Assembly: GCA_934351765.1 (NCBI GenBank)
Contig: CAKRJM010000039.1
Coordinates: 1-13,237 of the forward strand
Source: an uncultured Lachnospiraceae bacterium
Lineage (GTDB): Bacteria; Bacillota; Clostridia; Lachnospirales; Lachnospiraceae
Length of the DNA stretch: 13,237 bases
Direction: 5' to 3'
Below the pieces are notes generated by a model. That model worked only from the letters and a program-made list of their open reading frames with translations, made no database searches and was not told where the DNA came from. Positions 1 to 7,622 of this stretch are shown piece after piece. The position numbers were made by a program, and so were the translations under genes. The number at the start of each line of letters is the position of its first letter. Within the stretch, counting starts at the first letter, position 1.

Positions 1-91
1 GTATCCTTTTGCCATTTTTTTCATACCAGCCCTGCTTTAAGATCTTAAGCGTATCCTCCAGCATAGCGATTTCTTTTGATCTGTCTCTCAT
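1..91 (-). CDS. N-terminal fragment of a probable microbial-type poly(ADP-ribose) glycohydrolase (TIGR02452-like), cut by the window edge
   Basis: Only the first 30 codons are inside the window, so this gene is partial at its 3' end. The ATG at 91 is preceded by a good Shine-Dalgarno (AAGGAGAGG). The peptide starts MRDRSKEIAMLEDTLKILKQ and continues GWYEKNGKRI. This resembles the N-terminus of TIGR02452/microbial PARG proteins, which begin with Arg-rich residues, then an A-x-x-TL-x-IL-x-x-G-x-Y pattern. Full-length members hydrolyse ADP-ribose modifications and run to roughly 260-300 residues. The identification rests on 30 residues remembered as a family signature, with no catalytic residues visible. 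The coding call (RBS, start, uninterrupted frame) is firmer than the product name. Confidence 0.6.
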   Translation of the reverse strand, partial: MRDRSKEIAMLEDTLKILKQGWYEKNGKRI

Positions 92-135
92 GAGTCCTCT
101 CCTTCCCCGGATTTATCATAAGTCGCTGAAAAAGC

Positions 136-165
136 CTTATATTTCAAGCATTTTCACACTATCAA
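136..165 (-). promoter_or_regulatory. Putative sigma-A promoter for the left-edge PARG-like gene
   Basis: Read on the minus strand, TTGATA (160-165) is followed after 18 nt by TATAAG (136-141), each matching 5 of 6 consensus bases. Transcription would start near 129, leaving a leader of about 38 nt before the ATG at 91. The -35 overlaps the last codon and stop of rlmD, so the edge gene could be transcribed separately from the genes upstream. No clear terminator hairpin is visible between rlmD and this gene, so read-through is also possible. Confidence 0.45.
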
Positions 166-1328
166 TTATGTACTTTAGTCAACAGAACAACCGTCTCCAC
201 ATGCCCCGTCCAGGGGAACATATCTACGGGCCAGACGCCTTCGGCGCGATACCCATGTTTTGTCAGGTATTTTAAATCCCTCGCCAGGGTATCGGGGCCG
301 CAGGAGATATAGACAATTCGTGCCGGTGCGAGACGGACTGCGGATGATAAAAATGCTTCATTGCTTCCGCTTCGCGGCGGATCCATAAAGACTACATCGG
401 CGTGTTCACCATTTTCTGCCATCTTTGTCATAAACTGGCCGGCATCTCCCTGAAAGAACCGTGCGTTCTTGATGTTATTCCGTCTGGCATTGGCAATGGC
501 ATCTTTTACCGCCGCCGGATTCAGTTCCACACCAATGACCTCTCCGGCCTTGTCACTGGCCGTCAGGCCGATGGTTCCGATTCCGCAGTAGGCATCGATG
601 ATCCGTTCTTTTCCTGTCAGTTCGGCCAGACTGATAGCCTTCTGATACAGAAGCTCCGTCTGAACCGGATTTACCTGATAGAAGGACTTTGCTGAAATAC
701 GGAATATCTTGCCGCAAAGAGTGTCTTCGATATAGCCTTTTCCAAACAAAAGGATCTCCCGCTCTCCCAGCACCATGCTGGTCTTTTTATCATTCAGATT
801 CAGAACAACGGAGGTAATCTCCGGATGAAGTTTCCGCAGGGCTTTCACAAAATTATTTTTCGATGGAAAGATCGGTGAGGATACCACCAGCACCACCAGC
901 ACCTGCCCGGAGGAAAAGCCCCGCCGGATCAGCACATGACGCAAAAGGCCGTAACCACTGTCCTCGTCATAGACCTTGATCTTAAAGGACTTTAACAGGC
1001 CCTTGATGTCCTGAATGATCATGTCGGAAATGGAGTCCTCAATCATGCAGTGCTCCACCGGCACAACCCGGTGGCTGTTTTTTTCATAGACACCGGACAC
1101 GATGGTTCCGTCCCGCCGCCGGTCAAATACTGCGTGAACCTTATTCCGGTAATGGTACGGCTCCTCCATTCCGATAATGGGATGGACCGGACAGAACGAA
1201 CCGAAGAGGCTGTTCACCTGTTTCTGTTTCTTCTTCAACTGTTCTTCATAGGAAATGCCCTGATAATCACAGCCTCCGCATTTTTTTGACACCGGACATG
1301 TTTCCGGAACTTTTTCCGTACTCTTCAT
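162..1328 (-). CDS. rlmD: 23S rRNA (uracil-5-)-methyltransferase, RlmD/RumA-like, short form without TRAM domain
   Basis: This is a SAM-dependent RNA m5U methyltransferase of the TrmA/RlmCD family, expected to methylate a uracil in 23S rRNA in the cytoplasm. Residue numbers count from the ATG at 1328. The iron-sulfur cysteines are C11, C17, C20 and probably C94. The RNA/SAM-binding QVN-x2-Q motif is near 218. The SAM loop DAYCGIGTIGL spans about 245-255, and MDPPRSG lies near 315-321. The catalytic cysteine is C343 in YISCGPDTLARD, and the general-base glutamate is E378 in GHVETVVLL. At 388 residues it is shorter than RumA (about 430-450) because the protein starts directly at the Fe-S motif with no N-terminal TRAM domain. 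The ATG at 1328 is preferred because AGGTG lies about 6 nt upstream; an in-frame GTG at 1337 would add three residues. Which uracil is modified cannot be told from sequence alone. Confidence 0.9.
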   Translation of the reverse strand: MKSTEKVPETCPVSKKCGGCDYQGISYEEQLKKKQKQVNSLFGSFCPVHPIIGMEEPYHYRNKVHAVFDRRRDGTIVSGVYEKNSHRVVPVEHCMIEDSISDMIIQDIKGLLKSFKIKVYDEDSGYGLLRHVLIRRGFSSGQVLVVLVVSSPIFPSKNNFVKALRKLHPEITSVVLNLNDKKTSMVLGEREILLFGKGYIEDTLCGKIFRISAKSFYQVNPVQTELLYQKAISLAELTGKERIIDAYCGIGTIGLTASDKAGEVIGVELNPAAVKDAIANARRNNIKNARFFQGDAGQFMTKMAENGEHADVVFMDPPRSGSNEAFLSSAVRLAPARIVYISCGPDTLARDLKYLTKHGYRAEGVWPVDMFPWTGHVETVVLLTKVHN

Positions 1329-1464
1329 TCTTTTCACCTATCTTTTCCAACACTGCTGCTTATATGTTTCTTATGTATTGCATGAAGGAATGTTCTTTCT
1401 TGCTGTTTTTGTTTCCATTACTCTGCTTCTCATCCCCAACCTGAGCTCTCGGTAGATCCAATGG

Positions 1465-1502
1465 GAACTGATCTGTTACCTGCCATTATAGCAGACCAGT
1501 TC
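1465..1502. repeat. Inverted repeat enclosing an extended -10 box
   Basis: Two 11-bp arms, GAACTGATCTG (1465-1475) and CAGACCAGTTC (1492-1502), are complementary at 10 of 11 positions across a 16-nt spacer. The spacer contains the -10 hexamer of the putative rlmD promoter. The layout would suit a dimeric repressor operator, or a small hairpin in a transcript coming from upstream. No regulator family is assigned. Confidence 0.4.
1485..1493 (-). promoter_or_regulatory. Putative extended -10 promoter element upstream of rlmD
   Basis: The minus strand reads TGCTATAAT, a perfect extended -10 (TGnTATAAT). No convincing -35 is seen 16-18 nt upstream, which extended -10 promoters can tolerate. The start would be near 1478, giving a leader of about 150 nt before the rlmD ATG. 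The rest of the 280-nt gap (1329-1619) shows no ORF with an RBS and no clear terminator. Confidence 0.4.
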
Positions 1503-1619
1503 TCCGACCTCCACCAGATTTTCATAACCCCGGATCCCAACCAGCAGTATTCATATTCTCAATTTCAGCCTAATTCCCGCAAACCCGCATAAACACTGGA
1601 TTTCTGAGCTTTTCCCGTC

Positions 1620-2822
1620 CTATTTTTCATCAACCACCTGGAAGATATAGAATTTTAAATAATAGGAATCCTCCGCTGCCCAGAGAATGGGATGATCCGG
1701 CGCCTGCGTGCGGTATTCCACCTGGCGGAGACGCTTATGGACATTGCGGGCCGCCTGGCCGATGGTCTGGGTGAACAGCTCGTAATCCATGAAATGGGAG
1801 CAGGAGCAGGTGGCCAGATAGCCTCCATCCCTGATGAGCTTCATCGCCCGCAGGTTGATCTCCCGATAGCCTTTGACGGCGTTCTTAATGGAGCTTCTCG
1901 ATTTGGTGAATGCCGGCGGATCCAGGATCACCACATCGAATTTCTCGCCTTTTTTCTCCAGCTCCGGAAGCAGTTCAAACACATCGGCACACTGAAATTC
2001 TACCCGATCCTCCAATCCGTTGAGCCTTGCATTCTCTCTCGCCTGCTCCACGCCCAGCTCCGAGGCGTCCACACCGGTCACATGGGCGGCGCCGGCCAGT
2101 CCTGCATTTAAGGCAAAGGAACCGGTATGGGTAAAGCAATCCAGAACTCTGGCATTTTTACAGAGCTTCCAGATGGCTTTTCGATTGTATTTCTGATCCA
2201 GAAAGAAACCGGTCTTCTGGCCTTCCTTCACATCTACGTAATAATGAACGCCATTCTCCACAATCTCTACCTTGGTGTCAAAGGGTTCGCCGATGAAGCC
2301 CTTGTAAAGCTCCATGCCCTCCTGCTTCCGCACCTTGGCATCACTGCGCTCATAGATGCCGCGGATCATAATTCCGTCCTCAGCCATCAGTTCCTTCAGG
2401 GTATCAAGAATCAGTCCCTTAAACCGGTCAATTCCCAGTGCCAGAGACTGCACCACCAGCACATCGGAAAATTTGTCCACCACAATACCGGGAAGAAAAT
2501 CCGCTTCTCCGAAAATCACCCGGCAGCTCCCCGTATCTACCACAGTTTTCCGGTATTCCCAGGCGTCCTTCACCCGTCTGCGGATAAAGGTCTCGTCCAC
2601 CTCCGTATCCTTGTCCCGTGTCATCATGCGGACGATCAGCCTGGAATTCCGGTTAATGAATCCGCGTCCCAGAGGATAGCCGTCGAAATCATGGACAAGA
2701 ACCATATCGCCGTCCTCGAAGGTTCCCATGATGCTTGCCACTTCATTATCATAAATCCAGGGGCCGCCCGCCTTTAAGGAACGTCCCTCGCCCTTTTTCA
2801 GTACCACTACTGCACTGCTCAT
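1620..2822 (-). CDS. rlmI: Class I SAM-dependent rRNA methyltransferase, RlmI-like (PUA + Rossmann methyltransferase)
   Basis: This protein resembles E. coli RlmI (YccW), which makes 5-methylcytosine in 23S rRNA. It has 400 residues, close to the family's usual length. A PUA RNA-binding domain covers about 1-70 (LKKGEGRSLKAGGPWIYDNE). The family signature GQKTGFFLDQ lies at 201-210. The SAM-binding loop LDCFTHTGSFAL is at 227-238, the acidic VDAS follows at about 251-254, and LDPPAF is at 300-305. Cysteines in ATCSCSHF (C339, C341) lie where the family's catalytic cysteine sits. The ATG at 2822 follows a strong AGGAGG. Only 30 nt separate it from the upstream radical SAM gene, so co-transcription is likely. 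The exact rRNA position is inferred from family, not shown here. Confidence 0.88.
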   Translation of the reverse strand: MSSAVVVLKKGEGRSLKAGGPWIYDNEVASIMGTFEDGDMVLVHDFDGYPLGRGFINRNSRLIVRMMTRDKDTEVDETFIRRRVKDAWEYRKTVVDTGSCRVIFGEADFLPGIVVDKFSDVLVVQSLALGIDRFKGLILDTLKELMAEDGIMIRGIYERSDAKVRKQEGMELYKGFIGEPFDTKVEIVENGVHYYVDVKEGQKTGFFLDQKYNRKAIWKLCKNARVLDCFTHTGSFALNAGLAGAAHVTGVDASELGVEQARENARLNGLEDRVEFQCADVFELLPELEKKGEKFDVVILDPPAFTKSRSSIKNAVKGYREINLRAMKLIRDGGYLATCSCSHFMDYELFTQTIGQAARNVHKRLRQVEYRTQAPDHPILWAAEDSYYLKFYIFQVVDEK

Positions 2823-2852
2823 CTGTCTCCTCCTGTTTTTCGTTTGTACTTT

Positions 2853-3746
2853 CTATAATCCCTCACCGTCAAAGGCCGGAATAAAGCTTTCCTTTGCGGT
2901 CTTTCCTTCCTGAATAAAACCGTTTTCCACACCGATGGCCACAGCATGATCCACCAGCCGGTCATACTCCCGTTTCGTCACCCGCCGGTTGATCTCCGGC
3001 CAGTCCTTCACCTGGGACAGCGGCGTATATTGGTTCATGAGGCTTAAAAACACCTGATCTCCATAGGTCTCATGCACATAAGAAACCACCGCCTTCGCTT
3101 CCTTCAGATGGCCCGGAAGCAAAAGATGACGCACGATCACCCCCCGCCTCATCATGCCGTTCTCCGAGAACTGTGCATCTCCCGTCTGGCGCACCATTTC
3201 GGATAGGGCCGCTTTTACCACCGCCGGATAATCCGGTGCATGGGAATAGCGCCCTGCCGTCTCCGGCTCCATATATTTAAAATCCGTCAGATAAATATCA
3301 ACGATTCCTTCCAGCATACGAAGCGTCCGGAGCTTTTCATAACCGCCACAGTTATACACGATGGGGATCGCAAGTCCCTGATCCTGCGCCAGTGTCACTG
3401 CCTCTATGATCTGTGGGGTATAGTGCGTCGGCGTCACCAGATTAATATTGGCCGCCTGCTTCTCCTGAAGTTCCAGAAATATTTCTGCCAGCCGTCCCAC
3501 CGAAATCTCTTTTCCCACTTCTCCATGTGCAATGGCATAATTCTGGCAGTACACGCACCGCAGCGGGCAGCCGCTGAAAAAGACGGCTCCTGATCCGGTT
3601 TCTCCGGAAATACACGGCTCCTCCCACATGTGAAGCGCTGCTCTCGCCCCCAGGATCCCGCTTCCGGAAACGCCGCAGACTCCTGCTTTTCCATGGAGCC
3701 GGTCCGCATGGCACTCCCGCGGACAGAGTGTACAGTTATCAAGCAT
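2853..3746 (-). CDS. Radical SAM protein, PflX-like (pyruvate formate-lyase-activating-enzyme-related)
   Basis: The protein belongs to the PflX-type branch of radical SAM enzymes related to glycyl-radical activases. Residues count from the ATG at 3746 (297 aa). An N-terminal cysteine cluster, C5-x2-C8-x3-C12 then C24 (CTLCPREC...GVCG), is typical of this branch. It is followed by EEPCISGETGSGAVFFSG and the [4Fe-4S]/SAM motif C60-x3-C64-x2-C67 (CPLRCVYCQN). A later NCGGY and the aspartate-containing YLTDFKY fit the barrel. The start at 3746 is preferred over the upstream in-frame ATG at 3764 because GGGGAG stands at a sensible distance before it and nothing does before 3764. It overlaps the polymerase gene by 8 nt, suggesting translational coupling. 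No glycyl-radical enzyme lies in the window, so its substrate is unknown. Confidence 0.85.
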   Translation of the reverse strand: MLDNCTLCPRECHADRLHGKAGVCGVSGSGILGARAALHMWEEPCISGETGSGAVFFSGCPLRCVYCQNYAIAHGEVGKEISVGRLAEIFLELQEKQAANINLVTPTHYTPQIIEAVTLAQDQGLAIPIVYNCGGYEKLRTLRMLEGIVDIYLTDFKYMEPETAGRYSHAPDYPAVVKAALSEMVRQTGDAQFSENGMMRRGVIVRHLLLPGHLKEAKAVVSYVHETYGDQVFLSLMNQYTPLSQVKDWPEINRRVTKREYDRLVDHAVAIGVENGFIQEGKTAKESFIPAFDGEGL

Positions 3747-5133
3747 GGCTTTTTCTCCCCACATACCAGTAACAGATCCCGGTCAGTCCAAACCAGAACC
3801 AGGTGGTCGGATTGCTGAACCAGGTAGTAAAAAACGAAAACACCAGATACATGGCAAGCTGGGCATAGAATAAAAACCGCAGCGGATTCTTCTTTTCCCC
3901 CTGTTCCCTGAGCACCAGGAAGCAGACCGCTCCCAGGAGCAGCCCGAACAGCGCCACACCCAGAATACCAAAATCATAATACGCATCATAAATCAGTGTT
4001 ACCGTGGTCAGCTCTGTTTTCGTGATATAAATGGGAAAGCTCACCAGCTCCGGCTTTAAAAATTTAAGTCCTGTCAGCGCAAACAGAGGAAACAGCTGGC
4101 GCAGTCCCCAGGCATGGCTCGGAAGCTCCTTTACCAGACAATTGAAGTTATCGAAATTGTTGGCCACATACATATAGGGCTGGGTAATAAAGATTGGAGT
4201 ACTGCTGTTCTTCATTTCAAAGATTCCGTTTAAATAGGCCACATCATGATTTCTTGCCACCGTGAGAATCACATAGATCGGAACCAGCGACGCTACGGCA
4301 AGTATCACATAACGGAAACGGATTCCCGGCCATGCCGAGACTGCCACGCAGACCGATAGCAGCACCGCCAGCATAAGCTGAAACCGGGAAACACAGAGCA
4401 CCGGAATCATAAGGCCGATGAGACAGCAGCTTCCGAGGCGTATGTAATCCCGCTTTTCCGTCCTGCCCTTGGTATAAATATAGAGCACCGAAAGAGGCAG
4501 GGCAAAGATACTGCTCACAGTAAAATAATGGACTCCGGAAATGTGAAAATAGGAATAGGCGTGGGGCTTATCCGAAAACAACGGAACCTCACAGAACATC
4601 GCCTCAATGAGAAAGCAGATCACAGACACCGACAGGATCCCGTAAATACAATGGAGGATGCGTTTTGCCTGAAGCTCCCGATTCGGACTGTCAAAAGGTT
4701 TCTTCTTCGATTTCTTATTTGAATTTACTTCCGGAGCTCCTGTGCTTTTTACAGGACTGCCTCCGCGCCGTTTTCTTTCCAGCGCTGCCGCACCTTCATA
4801 TCCGCCGATGAAGCAAATATACACCAGGGAAAAGCACAGCCAGGTGGTGACTGTCCACTCCGTTGCCAGGCGGGACAGCTTCATGGCCGACAGGCCGCAG
4901 CCGCCGATCCAGAACAGTGAGAACACGGCCTCTGCCTGCAGGATAAATCCGCTTTTTTTATAATAAAACAAGTACTCTGAAATCGCCGCCAGGATTAAAA
5001 CAAGGCCGGAAAATAAATATTCTCCGGCCCCGGCAAATCCGTAAGCAAGGAGCACAGCGAGAACATAGCCCGCCAGTGCAATCCCGTTCGTTTTATCGAA
5101 TGATGCTCCGAATTTTATTTTTTTTCTGTTCAT
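3739..5133 (-). CDS. Polytopic membrane protein, oligosaccharide repeat-unit polymerase / O-antigen ligase-like
   Basis: A hydrophobic protein of 464 residues with about ten or more membrane segments, beginning near residue 17. A highly basic cytosolic loop lies around 115-145 (RKRRGG, KKSKKK). The PLFSDKPHAYSYFH segment, an SRFQLMLA stretch at a membrane start, a long extracytoplasmic loop containing TQPYMYVANNFDNFN, and a late YDAYYDFGILG motif resemble Wzy-type repeat-unit polymerases. Such enzymes join lipid-linked oligosaccharide units outside the membrane. This is recognition by topology and scattered motifs, so the exact activity is uncertain. The ATG at 5133 immediately follows the ptsH stop codon, and its Shine-Dalgarno (GGGAG) lies inside the end of ptsH, so translation is probably coupled. 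No glycosyltransferases, flippase or chain-length regulator are nearby, which is unusual for this family. Confidence 0.65.
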   Translation of the reverse strand: MNRKKIKFGASFDKTNGIALAGYVLAVLLAYGFAGAGEYLFSGLVLILAAISEYLFYYKKSGFILQAEAVFSLFWIGGCGLSAMKLSRLATEWTVTTWLCFSLVYICFIGGYEGAAALERKRRGGSPVKSTGAPEVNSNKKSKKKPFDSPNRELQAKRILHCIYGILSVSVICFLIEAMFCEVPLFSDKPHAYSYFHISGVHYFTVSSIFALPLSVLYIYTKGRTEKRDYIRLGSCCLIGLMIPVLCVSRFQLMLAVLLSVCVAVSAWPGIRFRYVILAVASLVPIYVILTVARNHDVAYLNGIFEMKNSSTPIFITQPYMYVANNFDNFNCLVKELPSHAWGLRQLFPLFALTGLKFLKPELVSFPIYITKTELTTVTLIYDAYYDFGILGVALFGLLLGAVCFLVLREQGEKKNPLRFLFYAQLAMYLVFSFFTTWFSNPTTWFWFGLTGICYWYVGRKSHA

Positions 5134-5397
5134 TTATTCTCCCAAACCGTTCTTTACCAGTTCGACCACTGCCTTCAGTGCTTCCTCCTCGTCCGGTCCC
5201 TCACAGATAAATTCCAGTTCATCTCCGGTTTTAATGCAGGCACCAAGAACACTGAGCACGCTCTTTGCATTGGCCGTTGTATTATTGAACCGAAATTTTA
5301 CGGAAGAGGTATAATTCATCGCCTCTTTGCAAAGCGCCCCTGCCGGACGCAGATGCAGTCCCGTGGGGTTCTTGACAACCACCTTCTCGCTTACCAT
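5134..5397 (-). CDS. ptsH: HPr family phosphocarrier protein of the PTS
   Basis: An 87-residue HPr. In the PTS it takes phosphate from enzyme I on His15 and passes it to sugar-specific EIIA proteins. His15 is present in NPTGLHLRPAGALC, and the regulatory Ser46 is present in ANAKSVLSVLG. In Firmicutes Ser46 is phosphorylated by HPr kinase for carbon catabolite control. Both sites argue for a true HPr rather than a Crh-like protein lacking His15. The frame is open upstream to 5514, but the ATG at 5397 is clearly right: GGAGGG stands 6 nt before it and the protein then begins MVSEKVVVKNPTGLH, as HPr proteins do. It lies 28 nt after cdaR and abuts the polymerase gene. No ptsI is seen in the window. 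Confidence 0.93.
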   Translation of the reverse strand: MVSEKVVVKNPTGLHLRPAGALCKEAMNYTSSVKFRFNNTTANAKSVLSVLGACIKTGDELEFICEGPDEEEALKAVVELVKNGLGE

Positions 5398-5425
5398 AGT
5401 AATCCCTCCATTCTCTTTCTCTCCG

Positions 5426-6763
5426 TTATTCTCCGGAAGGCTCTGCGGAAGAACCGCTTCCTCCGGCAGCTTCACTCCCGGATCCGCTCTCCCCTGAGGA
5501 TTCGGAAGATTCATTCTCCCCGGTAACGATCACGCGGACCGTCGGTATATTCACTTCAAAATAAGCACTGTATTCCCGAGGCAGTTCTACCTGCGGCTCC
5601 CGCTCATAAACACCGGTCTGCCGGATTCCTGCAACATCCAGAACCGCCTTTAAATCCTTTGTCTCGATTTTTTCCAGATCCTCAGACAATCCTTCCAGCG
5701 TTACGGTAAAGGAATTATCGTCTCCGATCTGATAATGGAACTCCGCAGCTGCACCCTGAAATTCCACCTGGCTGCCTGTGATCCGGAATGTTTTCTTCAC
5801 CAGAGGCTCGATCTGATATGTCACCTTGATGGTATCCGGCTGTTTGTCCGCCACCTCGAGACCACTCGGAAGAAGCTCGCTGACCTTATAGGTTTTTGTG
5901 ATGTTCCCCGAGGCCCCGGTCAGATCCTCCTGGATCGTCAGCTTGTCGAACTCCGCAATCAGCGCCTTTGCCCCGGTGACAGAAATCGACTGGGGATCAC
6001 ACTGATAGGTAATATATTTATAGCCGTCTGCGACCTGGTTCTGACCGGTCACCTGAACGTCCACGCTGATCTGATTTGTTTTTACCGCGCTCATGGAAAC
6101 ACTTGCCTCCGTGACGCTCATAATGACCCTGTCATCCGTCTCTACTTCCCGTCCGGCCCTCGTATAGAGCTTGATCTCTGCCTTCGTATCCACATCGTCA
6201 CTGAGGCCATCAATACTGATGTTCACCGCCGCATGATCAATGGTATCCATAATGGATTCCGGTGCTGTTACCTTTACTACCGACGGTGACACAGTTTCAT
6301 CGCTGAACGTGTAGCTGTCCTGTGCCGTTCCGCTGTGCTCCACCTGAATTTCAAATTCCCTGGTCTGCATTTCCTCCACATCAATCTTAACGCTTCTGGT
6401 AATAGGATTCCAGGAACGGATCAGGGTCTTATTATTGACCACAGAAATATTTACTGCCACAGAACCTGTTGCACCATAAATCTGGCTCAGATCCACGGTT
6501 GCTTCGAAATCTTCGGCAGATACCCGCCGTTTATCGGTCCGCCGCACGGTCACCTGGACGCTGGCGGTTTTTTCACCGGTAAATTCATAAGTCAGGTTAT
6601 TATCTTTAATGGCACTCTGCTCATTGAGCACCTTGATGGGGATCCCGCTGATCATATAGGTGTCGGTCGGATTGTCGATATTAACGACTACCACCCACAC
6701 AACAATAGCTGCTATCGCAGACAGGATCTTCAGGAGCAGGTTATTTGTCAGCTTTTCTTTCAT
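5426..6763 (-). CDS. cdaR: CdaR (YbbR-domain) regulator of diadenylate cyclase
   Basis: A 445-residue extracytoplasmic protein with one N-terminal membrane anchor (about residues 8-28, LLLKILSAIAAIVVWVVVVN) and a series of YbbR-type beta domains, about four, filling residues 35-410. YbbR/CdaR proteins bind the membrane cyclase CdaA and modulate c-di-AMP synthesis. Typical motifs include the first-domain DNPTDTYMISGIPIKV and later repeats of V-x-V-x-x-x-G. The C-terminus (about 415-445) is a low-complexity Ser/Gly/Glu tail, probably a flexible surface extension. The gene overlaps cdaA by 23 nt. The ATG at 6763 has AAGGAAGG about 7 nt upstream. The identification is strong from domain pattern and position next to cdaA. 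Confidence 0.92.
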   Translation of the reverse strand: MKEKLTNNLLLKILSAIAAIVVWVVVVNIDNPTDTYMISGIPIKVLNEQSAIKDNNLTYEFTGEKTASVQVTVRRTDKRRVSAEDFEATVDLSQIYGATGSVAVNISVVNNKTLIRSWNPITRSVKIDVEEMQTREFEIQVEHSGTAQDSYTFSDETVSPSVVKVTAPESIMDTIDHAAVNISIDGLSDDVDTKAEIKLYTRAGREVETDDRVIMSVTEASVSMSAVKTNQISVDVQVTGQNQVADGYKYITYQCDPQSISVTGAKALIAEFDKLTIQEDLTGASGNITKTYKVSELLPSGLEVADKQPDTIKVTYQIEPLVKKTFRITGSQVEFQGAAAEFHYQIGDDNSFTVTLEGLSEDLEKIETKDLKAVLDVAGIRQTGVYEREPQVELPREYSAYFEVNIPTVRVIVTGENESSESSGESGSGSEAAGGSGSSAEPSGE

Positions 6764-7622
6764 GTTTCTGCCTTCCTTTCAATATCCTAAGTCTGCGGCG
6801 TCCGCCGCCCTCATTGTCCTCTATGATTCGATTCAGTTCCTCCTTCAGTCCCTCCGGATCCATGCCGCTTTTTAAGGTTCCCTCATATGCCACCGAAACC
6901 CTTCCGGTCTCCTCGGATACGATCACAGTCACGCTGTCGCTGACCTCGCTGATCCCAAGACCTGCACGGTGTCTGGTTCCAAGATCCTTACTGATGCTCA
7001 TATTGTCCGACAGGGGCAGATAACAGGTCGCTGCTACAACCCGGTTTCCGCGGACGATCACCGCGCCATCATGAAGCGGTGTGTTATGTTCAAAAATATT
7101 CAGAAGCAGCTGGCTGGTCACCACGCCGTCCACAACAATTCCGGTACGCTCATACTCGGAAAGCGGCGTCTTCCGTTCGATGACGATCAACGCACCGGTC
7201 TTTACCTTGCTCATCTCAAAGCTGGCCTTCACGATCTCATTCATGGTCTTGGTATTGAACCGGTCATCAAGCACTTTCGGATTCTCGGACACCAGAAATC
7301 CCAGCACCTTATTCCGCCCAAGCTGCTCCAGCGCCCTCCGAAGCTCCGGCTGAAAGATCACAACAACGGCAATAATGCCTACATTGATGGTCTTGTCCGC
7401 AAGCCACAGAATCGTATTCATACGGAAAATATATGCAAGAAGAACAAACCCCAGCAGTACGAGGATTCCCTTTAAAAGTACCCACGCTCTGGTATTTTTG
7501 ATCCAGAGCATCAGGTTATAGATCAGCACCGCAATGATGATCATTTCGATCACATCCGTGATCCGGATATCCGGTATGCTCCGTGCAAGATAGGTTTTCA
7601 TACTGTTAATCAGTTCTGCCAT
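6741..7622 (-). CDS. cdaA: Diadenylate cyclase CdaA
   Basis: CdaA condenses two ATP into the second messenger c-di-AMP, which controls potassium and osmolyte uptake and cell-wall balance in Firmicutes. Counting from the ATG at 7622 (293 aa), three membrane segments occupy about 25-40, 46-66 and 78-91. They are followed by the cytosolic DAC domain, with the catalytic DGA motif at 185-187 (NTPLHDGAVIV) and the RHR nucleotide-binding motif at 217-219 (LGTRHRAGLGIS). All key residues are present and the length is close to B. subtilis CdaA. The ATG at 7622 is preferred because GGGTG lies 6 nt before it; an in-frame GTG at 7631 would add three residues. The gene overlaps the upstream membrane-protein gene by 17 nt and cdaR by 23 nt, so the three are almost certainly translated from one message. 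Confidence 0.95.
   Translation of the reverse strand: MAELINSMKTYLARSIPDIRITDVIEMIIIAVLIYNLMLWIKNTRAWVLLKGILVLLGFVLLAYIFRMNTILWLADKTINVGIIAVVVIFQPELRRALEQLGRNKVLGFLVSENPKVLDDRFNTKTMNEIVKASFEMSKVKTGALIVIERKTPLSEYERTGIVVDGVVTSQLLLNIFEHNTPLHDGAVIVRGNRVVAATCYLPLSDNMSISKDLGTRHRAGLGISEVSDSVTVIVSEETGRVSVAYEGTLKSGMDPEGLKEELNRIIEDNEGGGRRRLRILKGRQKHERKADK

Noticed and set aside
1338..1619. A small gene or RNA in the 280-nt gap between the two rRNA methyltransferase genes
   Set aside because: No frame with an RBS and no tRNA or riboswitch-like fold was seen; only the inverted repeat and extended -10 are supportable.
2127..2777. A 216-codon plus-strand frame opposite the RlmI-like gene
   Set aside because: It lies wholly antisense to a gene with clear conserved motifs and has no RBS or domain; long antisense frames are common in this codon usage.
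5398..5514. N-terminal extension of HPr by 39 residues
   Set aside because: The region overlaps the end of cdaR, HPr proteins begin at MVSEKVVVKNPTGLH, and the ATG at 5397 has its own strong RBS.
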